This document shows, piece by piece, positions 35,826-45,735 of a stretch of DNA of 64,000 nt. A program made the translations under genes and the position numbers. A model generated the notes under the pieces. It saw nothing but the letters and a program-made list of their open reading frames with translations. It made no database searches and was not told the DNA's origin. Position 1 is the stretch's first letter. Every line of letters begins with the position of its first letter. The DNA comes from Paenibacillus psychroresistens (GTDB lineage Bacteria > Bacillota > Bacilli > Paenibacillales > NBRC-103111). The stretch is from contig NZ_CP034235.1 of assembly GCF_009728935.1 (NCBI RefSeq), positions 2,456,001-2,520,000 of the forward strand, given 5' to 3'.

Positions 35826-35945
35826 ATGGATAAATATAGTGTTTGGGGAATCCCTCTTGGCTTGTTAGTTATTGTATTTGGCTTTTGTGTGGCATTGCTG
35901 ATTATACTATTTTTTATAAAAAAACCTAAAGAGAGAACTGATTAA
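35826..35945 (+). CDS. 39-residue single-pass membrane protein
   Basis: ATG 35826 has AAAAGGAGATATT in front, an excellent ribosome-binding site. The product begins MDKYSVWGIPLGLL and has one hydrophobic helix (about residues 8-31) followed by a basic tail KKPKERTD. Its TAA stop is immediately followed by the ATG of the pseudouridine synthase gene, so the two are probably translationally coupled. Function unknown. Confidence 0.7.
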   Translation: MDKYSVWGIPLGLLVIVFGFCVALLIILFFIKKPKERTD

Positions 35946-36815
35946 ATGAGAGAATCTAGTGTAAGAAGAGGAGAATGGCTGGAAATTCCGTTAAGGCTTG
36001 AAGCCGAGCAATCTCTAGATGAATGGCTGTTAGCTGTCGGCGGCATACCCCAGAAATTAATTGATAAATTGAGGCAGGCACATGGCATTCGCCAAAAAAC
36101 CGATCGCATTATGCTGAACTTATTTCCTGAAGAAAATGATGAGTATCAAGCTCATTGGATGGATATTGAAATTGTTTATGAGGACGATTTTTGTTTAGTG
36201 GTCAATAAACCTGCCGGATTGAAGGTACACTCTTCGGTGGTCGGGGAGATATCGTTGGGAAATGCGGTTGCTGCACATTATTTACATTCAGGTCAAGCTT
36301 GTAAAATTCGGCATATACATAGGCTGGATGAGTTTACCTCCGGTGCTGTTTTATATGCCAAGAATGAGCTGGCACAGCTTAAACTAGATGAATTCATGCG
36401 TGCAAAATTGATCCATAGGCAATATGTTGCTTTTGTTCAAGGGAAAGTGAAAGCAAGCAAAGGGCGGATTGACGAGCCCATTGGGCGAGATCGTCATCAT
36501 CCAAGCCGTCGTAGAGTGAGTGCGACCGGAGATCAAGCTGTGACCCACTACGAACGAATAGCTGCTTATGGGCAGGCAACATTGCTTCGTTTACGTTTGG
36601 AAACAGGCCGTACTCATCAAATTCGTGTGCACTTAAGTCATATCCAACATCCTATTCTAGGGGATAAGCTTTATGGTGGAGATCTTAAAGCTATCAACAG
36701 ACAAGCCTTGCATGGTGAGCTTTTACAATTCCCTCATCCATTTTATAATCGTTTAGTTGAAGTAGAGGCAGCTTGGCCTCCAGATTTAAGCGAACTTCAA
36801 GCCAAACTGCAATAA
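35946..36815 (+). CDS. RluA-family pseudouridine synthase
   Basis: 289 residues. The catalytic Asp128 lies in HRLDEFTSG; most RluA enzymes have Lys after Asp, so the HRLDE form marks a sub-branch. YEDDFCLVVNKPAGLKVHSS and LETGRTHQIRVHLSHI are family motifs, and residues 20-60 look like a degenerate S4-type domain. The target (rRNA or tRNA uridine) cannot be named. The start abuts the stop of the 39-residue gene and has no separate Shine-Dalgarno site, so translation probably depends on the upstream gene. Confidence 0.88.
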   Translation: MRESSVRRGEWLEIPLRLEAEQSLDEWLLAVGGIPQKLIDKLRQAHGIRQKTDRIMLNLFPEENDEYQAHWMDIEIVYEDDFCLVVNKPAGLKVHSSVVGEISLGNAVAAHYLHSGQACKIRHIHRLDEFTSGAVLYAKNELAQLKLDEFMRAKLIHRQYVAFVQGKVKASKGRIDEPIGRDRHHPSRRRVSATGDQAVTHYERIAAYGQATLLRLRLETGRTHQIRVHLSHIQHPILGDKLYGGDLKAINRQALHGELLQFPHPFYNRLVEVEAAWPPDLSELQAKLQ

Positions 36816-36838
36816 ATCATAATCCTCAAAAAATGTAG

Positions 36839-36867
36839 GCATGCTCTATTCCCCTAGTCCATATAAT
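36839..36867 (+). promoter_or_regulatory. Sigma-E-like promoter of spoVID
   Basis: GCATGCT (36839-36845) and CATATAAT (36860-36867) are separated by 14 bases. The second matches the sigma-E -10 CATAnAAT and the first is a partial match to the -35. In B. subtilis spoVID is transcribed by sigma-E in the mother cell. Confidence 0.55.
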
Positions 36868-36894
36868 AAAAAGAGTTATGGATTAGATGATGCT

Positions 36895-36912
36895 GGCTTG
36901 CCAAGGCAAGCC
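36895..36912 (+). repeat. Perfect inverted repeat in the spoVID leader
   Basis: GGCTTGCC-AA-GGCAAGCC ends three bases before the GAGGAGG ribosome-binding site. As RNA it needs a larger loop than two bases, so six or seven pairs would form. It could affect ribosome access or mRNA stability. Confidence 0.6.
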
Positions 36913-36928
36913 CTGAGGAGGGAATAAA

Positions 36929-37939
36929 ATGACCGAACAAACATCGGGGCTGCGATTTGACATTTATGAGCGAGTACATCTTGCTGAAGATCAGCCCGAC
37001 ATGAAATCACTGGATTCCATCGAAATGGTTCCACTCATACAAGTGAACGCAGAAGGTGAACATGCACAATTGAAAGGTAATTTATTGTTAACAGGGCAAT
37101 ACTTCAGTGATGAAGATAATGAAACGCGCACCTTAGAGCATTGGATTCCTGTTGAAATTACACTGCCTTTAAATCGTGTAGAGCGATTAGAGGATATTTC
37201 GGTTGAAATTGAAAATTTTGATATTGATTTACTTTCGTCCAGATTATTGAATGTGACAGGAGTACTTTCCTTACGAGGCTTTGACAATGTGCCAGTGGAA
37301 CGAGATTGGCAGGAAGAAAGCCAGCTGTTTTTGCAGGAGATTGAAGAAGACCGCGCTAAACCGAAGCCGCTAATAATTCCCGAGGCAAAGCCAAATTTCC
37401 CGGATGAATCAAAAACGGAGACATATATTGGGTTTGATACGGTAGAGAAAGATGGCACTTGGCTAGAAAGCACAGAAACCTTAGCTGAACAAGAATCTAT
37501 TTGGTCCGAAGAGCCGTCAATTTTTAATGAACCCGAGGTTATTAAACCGCTGGCTTCCCCCATAATTGAGGACAAAAAAGAACTTAAGGTTGGCTTTGGC
37601 AGCAAACCATCTTTAGCGCAGGATCATCTGCAGAATATTAAAAAATTATTACAAGGCGATCCCGAAGGCAAAACAAGGTACAGTGGAGAACGCGAAACGA
37701 ATGCAGATCAGACTCGAGAAGGTACTCGTGGTGATGAATTGGAATGGCAGAAGCTTTTTCTAGGTGAGCGGGGAAATGAGCGAAGCTTTCAAAAGGTAAG
37801 GCTTTGTATTGTGCAAAAAGAAGAGACAATGGACGGAATAGCGGAACGATACAGTATTAATCCACGGGAGATTATGCTCTTTAACCGGATGAGCAATTAT
37901 CAGATTGCAGCAGGCCAAGTGATTTATATCCCCTCTTAA
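36929..37939 (+). CDS. spoVID: Stage VI sporulation protein D homologue (LysM)
   Basis: 336 residues. The N-terminal domain (1-120) resembles the beta-rich N terminus of B. subtilis SpoVID (short RFDIYERV start, GNLLLTGQY, PVEITLPLNRVERLEDISVE). A long acidic, Glu/Lys-rich low-complexity middle (about 125-285) follows. A C-terminal LysM domain (287-335) reads KEETMDGIAERYSINPREIM and ends GQVIYIPS. SpoVID directs spore-coat assembly around the forespore. The position between hem genes and valS is the B. subtilis one. The middle part is poorly conserved in this family, so homology rests on both ends plus context. Confidence 0.85.
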   Translation: MTEQTSGLRFDIYERVHLAEDQPDMKSLDSIEMVPLIQVNAEGEHAQLKGNLLLTGQYFSDEDNETRTLEHWIPVEITLPLNRVERLEDISVEIENFDIDLLSSRLLNVTGVLSLRGFDNVPVERDWQEESQLFLQEIEEDRAKPKPLIIPEAKPNFPDESKTETYIGFDTVEKDGTWLESTETLAEQESIWSEEPSIFNEPEVIKPLASPIIEDKKELKVGFGSKPSLAQDHLQNIKKLLQGDPEGKTRYSGERETNADQTREGTRGDELEWQKLFLGERGNERSFQKVRLCIVQKEETMDGIAERYSINPREIMLFNRMSNYQIAAGQVIYIPS

Positions 37940-37956
37940 ATGATAATCTTTAAACT

Positions 37957-37996
37957 AAAAAGCTTTCAGCGCCTTTATGGCTGCTGAAGGCTTTTT
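37957..37996 (+). terminator. Terminator of spoVID
   Basis: AAAAAGCTTTCAGC (37957-37970) pairs with GCTGAAGGCTTTTT (37983-37996), one G-U pair, ending in five T. Confidence 0.9.
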
Positions 37997-38029
37997 AATT
38001 GTTCGCATTCTAATTAATATTTTCTAAAT

Positions 38030-38060
38030 CCTTTTGACCTGTATCCCTTTGGCTCAGTTC
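38030..38060 (+). repeat. Dispersed GACCGTTATCCC repeat, copy D
   Basis: A single copy reads CTTTTGACCTGTATCCCTTT followed by GGCTCAGTTC, with two changes in the core. It lies directly in front of the valS promoter. Confidence 0.65.
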
Positions 38061-38065
38061 CAATA

Positions 38066-38122
38066 TTGACTACATCTTAGAAAATGTTTATTATAAAATA
38101 TAAAATGTTTATTATAAAATAT
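38066..38122 (+). promoter_or_regulatory. valS promoter with a duplicated -10 segment
   Basis: TTGACT (38066-38071) and TATTAT (38089-38094) are separated by exactly 17 bases. The 21-base segment 38081-38101, which contains this -10, is repeated exactly at 38102-38122, giving a second TATTAT at 38110 without a good -35. Confidence 0.75.
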
Positions 38123-38390
38123 AAAACGAAGAGAGGGAGTAGTAGGCAGCCAACCCTTCAGAGAGCGGAATGAACCAAGCTGGAAGGTTCCGCAGGATGT
38201 AATTGCCGAAGTCGCCCTGGAGTTGTAGATTGCGTTCCCTAACAGCCGTTATTACGGAATAGGTTAGGCTTGCCATCTATCGGTCGCAGCCGTTATCTGT
38301 TTAAGTGTCGTATCTTTTTATTAGGTGCGAAATGAAGGTGGTACCACGGAAGCTGAACCTTTCGTCCTTTGCGGCGATGGGTTTTTTTTA
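38101..38390 (+). ncRNA. T-box leader of valS
   Basis: Standard T-box elements are present in order: AGAGAG (38160-38165), the apical GCTGGAA motif, the specifier region with GAAGTCGCC, the conserved T-box AGGTGGTACCACGG (38336-38349), and a terminator stem ending in eight T (38382-38389). The specifier codon is read as GTC (38211-38213), for valine, which fits the downstream valyl-tRNA synthetase. Uncharged tRNA-Val would pair with the T-box and prevent termination. Confidence 0.95.
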
Positions 38391-38420
38391 TTGAATTTTA
38401 TTGAAATGGAGGGGTAAGCG

Positions 38421-41096
38421 ATGACTTTAGAAAATCTTGAAACTACAGAATCATTGAATACGATTTCCACTACGTATGAACCCAAGGAAGCAGAAGCAAG
38501 ATGGTATAAGTATTGGTTAGAAGGGAATTATTTTGCTGCAGGCACACGTCCTGATGCTGAAACCTATACCATTGTAATACCGCCTCCGAATGTAACGGGT
38601 ATGCTGCACATTGGGCATGCTTTGGATTTTACGCTGCAGGATATTATGATTCGTACCAAAAGAATGCAAGGCTTTGATGTGCTATGGTTGCCAGGGACCG
38701 ATCATGCGGGAATAGCTACGCAAACCAGAGTAGAGCAGAAGCTGCGTGAAGAAGGTATAACTCGATATGATCTTGGAAGAGAAAAGTTCCTTGAGAAGGT
38801 ATGGGAATGGAAGGAGTTATATGCCAATTCTATTCACGAGCAGTGGGCCAAGATGGGGTTATCGCTGGATTATTCCCGTGAACGTTTTACATTAGATGAA
38901 GGCTTATCCAATTCCGTGCGTGAGGTTTTCGTCAAGCTATATGAAAAAGGCCTGATTTATCGCGGCAAATATATCATCAATTGGGATCCGGTTGCACGTA
39001 CAGCCTTATCTGATATTGAAGTGGAATATAAAGAAGTACAAGGTCACTTGTACCACCTGCAATATCCACTTAAGGATGGCAGTGGATTCATTACGGTAGC
39101 AACTACAAGACCAGAAACGATGCTGGGAGATACGGCAATAGCTGTGAATCCAAAGGATGAAAGATATAAGCATTTAGTAGGCAGCATGGTGATATTACCG
39201 ATTTCAGGCAGAGAAATTCCGATTATCGCGGATGACTATGCCGAACAAGAATTTGGTAGTGGAGCTGTGAAGATAACACCAGCGCATGATCCAAACGACT
39301 TTGAGGTAGGGCGACGTCATAGCCTGCCGCAGGTATTGGTTATGGATGAAACGGGAACGATGAATGAAAACGCTGGTCCTTATAACGGTCTGGATCGTTT
39401 TGAATGCCGCAAGCAATTAGTTGCAGATTTGCGTGAGTCAGGTGTGCTAGTACTTATTGAAGACCACGTGCATCAGGTTGGCCATAGCGAGCGTACGGGG
39501 GCGGTTATTGAGCCTTACCTATCGACACAATGGTTTGTAGGGATGAAGCCATTAGCAGAAAAGGCAATTAACGCGCAGAAAAATGGTAAAGGGGTTCATT
39601 TCGTACCTGATCGTTTTGAAAAAATATATTTGCAGTGGATTGAGAATGTGCGTGATTGGTGTATTTCGCGACAATTGTGGTGGGGGCATCGCATTCCTGC
39701 TTATTATTGTCAGGCTTGCGGGGAACTGCATGTTAGCAAAGAAGAACCTACACAATGCACTAAATGCGAAAGTACGAAATTCGATCAAGATAATGACGTA
39801 TTGGATACTTGGTTTAGTTCAGCGCTTTGGCCTTTCTCTACCTTAGGATGGCCGGAGCAAACGGCTGATTTACAGCGTTATTATCCTACTGCAGTTTTAG
39901 TAACAGGCTACGATATCATTTACTTCTGGGTAGCGCGGATGATTTTTACAGGTTTAGAGTTTACTGAACAAATTCCATTTAAGGATGTTCTGATTCACGG
40001 ATTAGTTCGGGATGCTGACGGTCGTAAGATGTCCAAATCATTAGGCAATGGAATCGATCCATTAGAAATCATTGAACAGTATGGTGCAGATGCGATGCGG
40101 TTTATGATTTCAACCGGAAGCACGCCTGGTCAGGATTTGCGCTTCCGCTTGGAGAAGGTTGAGCAAGCGCGTAATTTTGCTAATAAAATTTGGAATGCAT
40201 CGCGATTTGCTTTAATGAATCTCGAAGGCTTTCAAGCTGCAGATATTGATCTAACCGGAAAGCTTGGTACATCCGATCGTTGGATTCTGCATCGCTTGAA
40301 TGATACAGTGGCTCGGGTTACTCGCTTAATCGATAGCTATGAGTTCGGGGAAACCGGAAGATTGTTATATGATTTCATTTGGGATGATCTGTGTGATTGG
40401 TACATCGAGTTCAGCAAGCTCTCACTCTACAGCACAGATGCTGACGCCAAAAGAAACACACAATCCGTATTGGCTTATGTTCTGGATCAAACCCAGAGAT
40501 TAATTCATCCCTTCATGCCATTTATCAGTGAAGAGATTTGGCAGCATTTGCCTCATGAAGGAGCTACTATTTCATTAGCAGCATGGCCTGTGTTCAAACC
40601 TGAGTTTGTTGCAGACGACGCCGTTCGCGAGATGGAGCAGCTGATGGAAGTGATTAGGGCAGTTCGTAATATTCGTGCTGAAGTGAATGTACCGATGAGC
40701 AAAAAAATTGAGCTTTTACTAAAGCCAGGCAGTCCAGAAATTGAAGCGATATACCAGAAAAACATTGAATATATTCGTCGTTTTTGCAATACGTCCCAGC
40801 TCGAAATCAATAGTCAGTTGGTTTCTCCTGAGAAAGCGATGACTGCGATTGTTACAGGCGTGGAATTGTTCTTGCCATTAGCGGGCTTGATTGATATTTC
40901 GCAAGAAATTATCCGTTTGGATAAAGAGCTGCAAACCTTGCATGGCGAAGTGGATAGAATTGAAAAGAAATTAGGAAATGAAGGCTTTGTTGCCAAAGCT
41001 CCAGTGAAAGTCATAGATGAAGAGAAAGCCAAGCTAGCAGATTACGCAGACAAGCGTGATAAAGTTATTGCTCGATTGGCTGAGCTGAAAGGATGA
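38421..41096 (+). CDS. valS: Valyl-tRNA synthetase
   Basis: 891 residues, class I. HIGH motif as MLHIGHAL near residue 60, KMSKS as [12 protein letters not shown] near 537, a zinc-ribbon-like CQACGE...CTKCES near 430-455, the anticodon-binding region, and the ValS-specific C-terminal coiled coil (about 815-890). It overlaps folC by 4 bases (ATGA). ATG 38421 has GGAGGGG upstream. Confidence 0.97.
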   Translation: MTLENLETTESLNTISTTYEPKEAEARWYKYWLEGNYFAAGTRPDAETYTIVIPPPNVTGMLHIGHALDFTLQDIMIRTKRMQGFDVLWLPGTDHAGIATQTRVEQKLREEGITRYDLGREKFLEKVWEWKELYANSIHEQWAKMGLSLDYSRERFTLDEGLSNSVREVFVKLYEKGLIYRGKYIINWDPVARTALSDIEVEYKEVQGHLYHLQYPLKDGSGFITVATTRPETMLGDTAIAVNPKDERYKHLVGSMVILPISGREIPIIADDYAEQEFGSGAVKITPAHDPNDFEVGRRHSLPQVLVMDETGTMNENAGPYNGLDRFECRKQLVADLRESGVLVLIEDHVHQVGHSERTGAVIEPYLSTQWFVGMKPLAEKAINAQKNGKGVHFVPDRFEKIYLQWIENVRDWCISRQLWWGHRIPAYYCQACGELHVSKEEPTQCTKCESTKFDQDNDVLDTWFSSALWPFSTLGWPEQTADLQRYYPTAVLVTGYDIIYFWVARMIFTGLEFTEQIPFKDVLIHGLVRDADGRKMSKSLGNGIDPLEIIEQYGADAMRFMISTGSTPGQDLRFRLEKVEQARNFANKIWNASRFALMNLEGFQAADIDLTGKLGTSDRWILHRLNDTVARVTRLIDSYEFGETGRLLYDFIWDDLCDWYIEFSKLSLYSTDADAKRNTQSVLAYVLDQTQRLIHPFMPFISEEIWQHLPHEGATISLAAWPVFKPEFVADDAVREMEQLMEVIRAVRNIRAEVNVPMSKKIELLLKPGSPEIEAIYQKNIEYIRRFCNTSQLEINSQLVSPEKAMTAIVTGVELFLPLAGLIDISQEIIRLDKELQTLHGEVDRIEKKLGNEGFVAKAPVKVIDEEKAKLADYADKRDKVIARLAELKG

Positions 41097-42448
41097 GTCG
41101 CTTGGACTTTAACCATTACGATGAGGCAATAGAATGGATTGTTGGACGCATTTCCTTCGGGATTAAACCGGGTTTAAGCCGCATGGAGAAATTGATGGAG
41201 AGACTGGGAAACCCCGAGAATCGCTTGAAGTTTATCCATGTTGCTGGAACTAATGGAAAAGGCTCGACCTGTGCATTTTTAACTAGTGTACTAATTGAGT
41301 GTGGTTATGACGTGGGGACATTCACTTCACCTTACATTGAGAAATATACAAGCCGGATGCAATACAATGGGGCCAATATCCCCGAAGCCGACTTGCTGCA
41401 ATTATGTAATAAGCTTAAGCCGCATGTGGATGCAATTGCCGAAACGGAGCTTGGTTCACCAACGATGTTTGAGGTTAGTACAGCCTTAGCTATTCTTTAT
41501 TATGCAACGGTTGTTTACCCTGATTATGTGGTATGGGAAACTGGGCTCGGCGGTAGGTTGGATTCGACGAATATTGTCAACCCCGTGGTATCTGTAATTA
41601 CTAACGTAGGGCATGACCACATGGAAATTCTCGGCAATACGATTGAACTTGTGATGGCTGAAAAAGCTGGAATCGTCAAAGCAGGTGTCCCGGTTATTAG
41701 TGCTGTTGAACAACCAGAGGCAATTGCTGTTCTCGAACAAATTTGCGCTGCCAAGAAGACAACTTTGTATCTCATGGATCGAGAATATGAATATGAAGTG
41801 GTCTCCTCTGAGCTTAACAAGCAACAATTTAATTTCAAAGGACTTTTCCGGAGAATCGATGGTTTGGGGATTTCTTTAAATGGGGCTCACCAATATAAAA
41901 ATGCGGCAATAGCGATCATGACCTTGGAGATCCTACGTCAATATTATGCGTTAATTGTTGAGGATGAAGTGCTGATTCGTGCGCTCCATGCAACAAAATG
42001 GCCAGGGCGTTTAGAAATGATTAGCGAGCAGCCGCGAATTTTATTAGATGGTGCACACAACCCTGAAGGAGCGCAAACCCTGGCTGCAGCTTTAAAACAA
42101 ACCTATAAATATCAAAAACTGCATTTAATGATGGGAATGATGGGAACGAAGCATCATTCTGCCTATTTAAGGCATATACTACCAATGGTGGATACCCTTG
42201 TAGTTACCGAACCTGATTTCCGCAGTCAAATGAGTGCAAATAAACTAGCTGAGTTAGCTAAAGAAATTTCTCTTGAGATGAACCTTCAAGTGGAAATTGT
42301 TGTAGAACCAAATTGGAAGCAAGCATTGCTAACTTTAAAGAATTTTGTTTCCGTGGAAGATCTTGGTGTGATTTCGGGCACACTATATTTAATCTCCGAT
42401 GTTCGTTCTTGGATCTTATATCAATCCGATTCTGAAAAAGGTTGGTGA
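41093..42448 (+). CDS. folC: Folylpolyglutamate synthase / dihydrofolate synthase
   Basis: 451 residues, Mur-ligase fold. ATP-binding [16 protein letters not shown] near residue 48, the folate-enzyme loop [27 protein letters not shown] and [13 protein letters not shown] are present. It adds glutamate to folates and may make dihydrofolate. Translationally coupled to valS; murC begins 8 bases after its stop. Confidence 0.95.
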   Translation: MSRLDFNHYDEAIEWIVGRISFGIKPGLSRMEKLMERLGNPENRLKFIHVAGTNGKGSTCAFLTSVLIECGYDVGTFTSPYIEKYTSRMQYNGANIPEADLLQLCNKLKPHVDAIAETELGSPTMFEVSTALAILYYATVVYPDYVVWETGLGGRLDSTNIVNPVVSVITNVGHDHMEILGNTIELVMAEKAGIVKAGVPVISAVEQPEAIAVLEQICAAKKTTLYLMDREYEYEVVSSELNKQQFNFKGLFRRIDGLGISLNGAHQYKNAAIAIMTLEILRQYYALIVEDEVLIRALHATKWPGRLEMISEQPRILLDGAHNPEGAQTLAAALKQTYKYQKLHLMMGMMGTKHHSAYLRHILPMVDTLVVTEPDFRSQMSANKLAELAKEISLEMNLQVEIVVEPNWKQALLTLKNFVSVEDLGVISGTLYLISDVRSWILYQSDSEKGW

Positions 42449-42455
42449 ACAAGCC

Positions 42456-43838
42456 GTGAAAGCAGAACAACACGTTCATTTTATCGGTATAGGCGGATAT
42501 GGCATGAGCGCAATCGCCAAGGTTATGCTGGAGATAGGCTTTAAGGTATCAGGCTCAGATGTGGCACATCAAGAATTAACAGAAAAGCTTATCGCGCAAG
42601 GGGCAACAGTCTATCTGGGGCATGAGGCTGTACAAGTCGAAGGAGCAGATTTAGTTGTATATTCCACAGCCTTAGCGAAAGACAATATAGAGGTTCAAAG
42701 AGCGGAACAGCTGGGGATTCCTGTTATTCATCGATCAGAGATGCTAGCTCGCCTGATGAATGAGAGAAAAGGTATCGCTATTGCTGGTGCACATGGAAAA
42801 ACGACGACATCATCGATGATCTCGCTTGTTATGCATCTTAATCATCAGGATCCTACCTACATTATAGGTGGAGAAATCATGAATTTAGGCAGCAATGCCA
42901 AAGCAGGCAAAGGGGAGTATGTCATCGCAGAAGCGGATGAAAGTGACGGATCTTTTCTGCAATATACGCCTAATATTGCCGTAGTCATTAATATTGAAGC
43001 AGATCATTTAGAGAATTATGATGGAGATTTCAATAAGCTTAAATTGGCTTATGCCCAATTTCTAAGTCAAGTAAAAGACGGTGGAAAAGCAGTTGTTTGT
43101 TTGGATGATCCTAATCTTAAAGAAATGCTGCCACATCTAAAAAGCAAGGTTGTTACATATGGAATTAAAGAACAGGCGGATTATCGGGCAGCCAACATTC
43201 AACTTGGTGATCGAAAGGTAAGCTTTGATGTCTTCTATTTAGAGGCAAAGCTTGGTCAAATTACGTTATCCGTTCCGGGAAAGCATAATGTTTATAATGC
43301 ATTAGCTACTTTAATTACATGTCTAGAAGCAGGGCTTTCTTTTGAACAAATTGCCAATACGATTACAGAATTTAACGGAGCAAAGCGGAGATACCAAGTT
43401 CTTGGGGATGTGGATGGCATTCTAGTTATTGATGATTATGCGCATCATCCTACGGAGATTGAGGCAACTATAGCTGCTTCTAAGGCATCAGGTAAAAAAA
43501 TAATTGCCGTTTTCCAGCCACAACGTTATACGCGGACCTTTTATTTATTTGATCAGTTTAGTCGGGCCTTTGCTGAAGCGGATGAAGTCATCATTACGGA
43601 TATTTATTCTCCTGCTGGAGAAAAACAAATTGAAGGGATCACTTCTGCCAAGCTGGTGGAGCTGATTCGGATTAATAGCAATCCGCAAGTTACTTATTTC
43701 CCTTCCAAAGAAGAAGTGCAGGCTTATCTGATCAATCACGTACAAAGTGGAGACCTCGTATTAACTATGGGGGCTGGGGATATTTGGAAAGCAGCAGTTG
43801 GGCTGGTTAAAGGGCTCAAAAGCAAGAGCTTGACGTAA
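42456..43838 (+). CDS. murC: UDP-N-acetylmuramate--L-alanine ligase
   Basis: 460 residues from GTG 42456 (AAAGGTTGG upstream); the open frame extends back to 42399, inside folC. HFIGIGGYGMSAIAKVML at the start is the MurC N-terminal motif, and GAHGKTTTSSMISLV is the ATP loop. It adds the first amino acid to the peptidoglycan stem. In B. subtilis murC is elsewhere; here it replaces the comC position after folC and joins the folC transcript. A terminator follows at 43849. Confidence 0.95.
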   Translation: MKAEQHVHFIGIGGYGMSAIAKVMLEIGFKVSGSDVAHQELTEKLIAQGATVYLGHEAVQVEGADLVVYSTALAKDNIEVQRAEQLGIPVIHRSEMLARLMNERKGIAIAGAHGKTTTSSMISLVMHLNHQDPTYIIGGEIMNLGSNAKAGKGEYVIAEADESDGSFLQYTPNIAVVINIEADHLENYDGDFNKLKLAYAQFLSQVKDGGKAVVCLDDPNLKEMLPHLKSKVVTYGIKEQADYRAANIQLGDRKVSFDVFYLEAKLGQITLSVPGKHNVYNALATLITCLEAGLSFEQIANTITEFNGAKRRYQVLGDVDGILVIDDYAHHPTEIEATIAASKASGKKIIAVFQPQRYTRTFYLFDQFSRAFAEADEVIITDIYSPAGEKQIEGITSAKLVELIRINSNPQVTYFPSKEEVQAYLINHVQSGDLVLTMGAGDIWKAAVGLVKGLKSKSLT

Positions 43839-43848
43839 TCAAATTGAG

Positions 43849-43876
43849 CGGATGAATTAATTTTCATCCGTTTTTT
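43849..43876 (+). terminator. Terminator of the valS-folC-murC operon
   Basis: CGGATGAA (43849-43856) pairs with TTCATCCG (43863-43870) and is followed by six T. Confidence 0.92.
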
Positions 43877-43935
43877 AATTACAAGAGTATAAGTTTTGTC
43901 ACTTATACTGACCTTATAATTCCGGACAAACGCCC

Positions 43936-44012
43936 CTTCCTTCCTTCGGAAGGAAGGCTAAGTCGTTTATCCTTGTGTGCGCGAAAAAAAGTTGTTCAGT
44001 ATTTGTTCAGTA
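43936..44012 (+). repeat. Hairpin and direct repeats upstream of the CheY-like gene
   Basis: A perfect 10-bp inverted repeat CCTTCCTTCC-TTC-GGAAGGAAGG spans 43936-43958 with no T tract. TTGTTCAGTA occurs twice, at 43992-44001 and 44003-44012, one helical turn apart, as expected for a tandem protein-binding site. No convincing sigma-A promoter with correct spacing was found in this 217-base gap. Confidence 0.6.
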
Positions 44013-44055
44013 GCACCCTGTATAGTGATTATAATAATCATTGTAGGGGGAAATT

Positions 44056-44433
44056 ATGTCCAGAGTTTTAATTGTAGACGATGCGGCCTTTATGAGAATG
44101 ATGCTGAGAAATATGATAACAAAAATGGGCTTAGAGGTAGTTGGGGAAGCTCGAAACGGGCTTGAAGCCATTAAGCAATTTTCAGATTTAAAGCCAGATG
44201 TTGTTACTATGGACATCACTATGCCGGAGATGGATGGGGTTATTGCTGTAGGTGAGATTATAAAAATGGATAAGCATGCCAAAATTATAATGTGCTCGGC
44301 TATGGCGCAGAAAAGAATGGTTGTCGATGCCATGATGGCCGGAGCTAAGGATTTCATCGTAAAACCATTTCAAGAAGAAAAAGTACAAGAAGCTTTGTTG
44401 AAGGTTCTTGCCCTACCACATCTGAAAGTATAA
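44056..44433 (+). CDS. Stand-alone CheY-like response regulator
   Basis: 125 residues, receiver domain only. Phosphorylation Asp is in DVVTMDITMPEMDG near residue 54, with the acidic pair in LIVDDAAFM, the switch Ser/Thr in MCSAMAQKR and Lys in DFIVKPFQ. It closely resembles CheY (MARILIVDDAAFMR is the typical start). No kinase or chemotaxis gene is nearby. B. subtilis has no counterpart at this place, so its partner is unknown. ATG 44056 follows GTAGGGGGA. Confidence 0.93.
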   Translation: MSRVLIVDDAAFMRMMLRNMITKMGLEVVGEARNGLEAIKQFSDLKPDVVTMDITMPEMDGVIAVGEIIKMDKHAKIIMCSAMAQKRMVVDAMMAGAKDFIVKPFQEEKVQEALLKVLALPHLKV

Positions 44434-44525
44434 AACCCCATTCTGCGCGGTAAGCATTTATAAAGTCATATTCCCACCGATTGCTTCATAGTTTAGAAGT
44501 ATATTGGACAAGGGAGTTGGCGTCA

Positions 44526-45719
44526 TTGAATAAAACGAGAATTACTTATCGTTTGGATAATCAAGCTGAGAAGCCTTTGGAGCGGATCAGTCAGGAAGAA
44601 AGAAAAAGAGTAGTACCCTTGTATGAAGATGAGTTTCGTGTTGTTAATGAAGGGCGTCCTCTGCCTGAGTATACGACTGATTATGGTGCATGGAACAGTC
44701 CGATTGATGCGGAAACCAAGCGGATTGAGCAATTAATTCGTGAATCCAACATGTCAACAATTAAAAAAAAACCACCAAGGGCAAACGAAGATTTGTCCGT
44801 TTACGAAATAGAACAACGATTCAGACATGAAGAATATAGTGAGAACTCGACTCATACTACGAGCGGAACAATGTATATGCGTAGAAATATTCCTTGGTTT
44901 AAGGTGGCTGGTACGGCTGTAGGTGCAGTTGTAACAGGAATATTGCTTGGATATCTAATCCTAACCATGTTCACTGGAGATAATCCACCCCAAGACAAAA
45001 CGGCAATCACAGATGACACAAAAGCAATTACGGATGATGCACCCAAGGAAGTTTCGGTTACTCTCCCATCCGAAGTGCAAGCTGGGGTAATACCTGTCCA
45101 AATTCCAGCAAGAACTTATACTTTTCTGCAAAATGGTGGCTTTAGCACTCAGGAGCGAGCAGATCAAGCAGGTGCTGATATACGAAATCAAGGGATTGCA
45201 GCCGTTACGGAGGCAGCAGATAAGTTTTTTGTATATGTAGGTGTTGCCGTAGATCGTAATAGCGCATTAACATTAAGCGAGCAATTGCAGACGAAGAATT
45301 TGGAAATCTATAAAAAACCTTACAGCTTGCCCGCCTTACAAGAGATGAAATGGAATGGCAATGCAGAATTCCTGCAAACCTATTGTACGCAAGCAGATCA
45401 GCTAGTGCAGATGCTGAGTGGGATTACGCTGGTACATCTAGAGGAAAGTGAACTAACAGCTATTTCCGATTCAACATTGCAATCTATTCAAAGCAACTTT
45501 GAAACTTGGACCCAAACTTCTTCGCAGGTTTTCAACGACGCAACTGCAGATATCAAACCTACTTTGCAGAAATTGACTAATGCGATGAACACAGCGAAGC
45601 TTTCTTTAGACGAATATAAGAAATCTCCTTCATTTGAGATGTTATGGCAGACGCAAACAAACATTCTGCAATTTATCATCACTGAGAAAGCATTATTGAC
45701 TGATATTGCAAGTGTATAA
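44526..45719 (+). CDS. SPOR-domain membrane protein, SpoIIB-like
   Basis: 397 residues from a TTG start at 44526 with AAGGGAG about ten bases upstream. A basic/acidic cytoplasmic N terminus (1-120) is followed by one membrane helix (about 124-148, VAGTAVGAVVTGILLGYLIL). The extracytoplasmic part contains a SPOR domain (about 195-270, RTYTFLQNGGFSTQERADQA), which binds denuded peptidoglycan, and a helical C terminus. In B. subtilis spoIIB, with the same architecture, lies between folC and maf, so this is its likely counterpart in engulfment. Sequence similarity outside SPOR cannot be judged here. Confidence 0.72.
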   Translation: MNKTRITYRLDNQAEKPLERISQEERKRVVPLYEDEFRVVNEGRPLPEYTTDYGAWNSPIDAETKRIEQLIRESNMSTIKKKPPRANEDLSVYEIEQRFRHEEYSENSTHTTSGTMYMRRNIPWFKVAGTAVGAVVTGILLGYLILTMFTGDNPPQDKTAITDDTKAITDDAPKEVSVTLPSEVQAGVIPVQIPARTYTFLQNGGFSTQERADQAGADIRNQGIAAVTEAADKFFVYVGVAVDRNSALTLSEQLQTKNLEIYKKPYSLPALQEMKWNGNAEFLQTYCTQADQLVQMLSGITLVHLEESELTAISDSTLQSIQSNFETWTQTSSQVFNDATADIKPTLQKLTNAMNTAKLSLDEYKKSPSFEMLWQTQTNILQFIITEKALLTDIASV

Positions 45720-45735
45720 TATAGGCTGAGAAAGC

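Noticed and set aside
43896..43920. TTGTCA and TATAAT upstream of the CheY-like gene as a sigma-A promoter
   Set aside because: The spacing is only 13 bases, too short for sigma-A.
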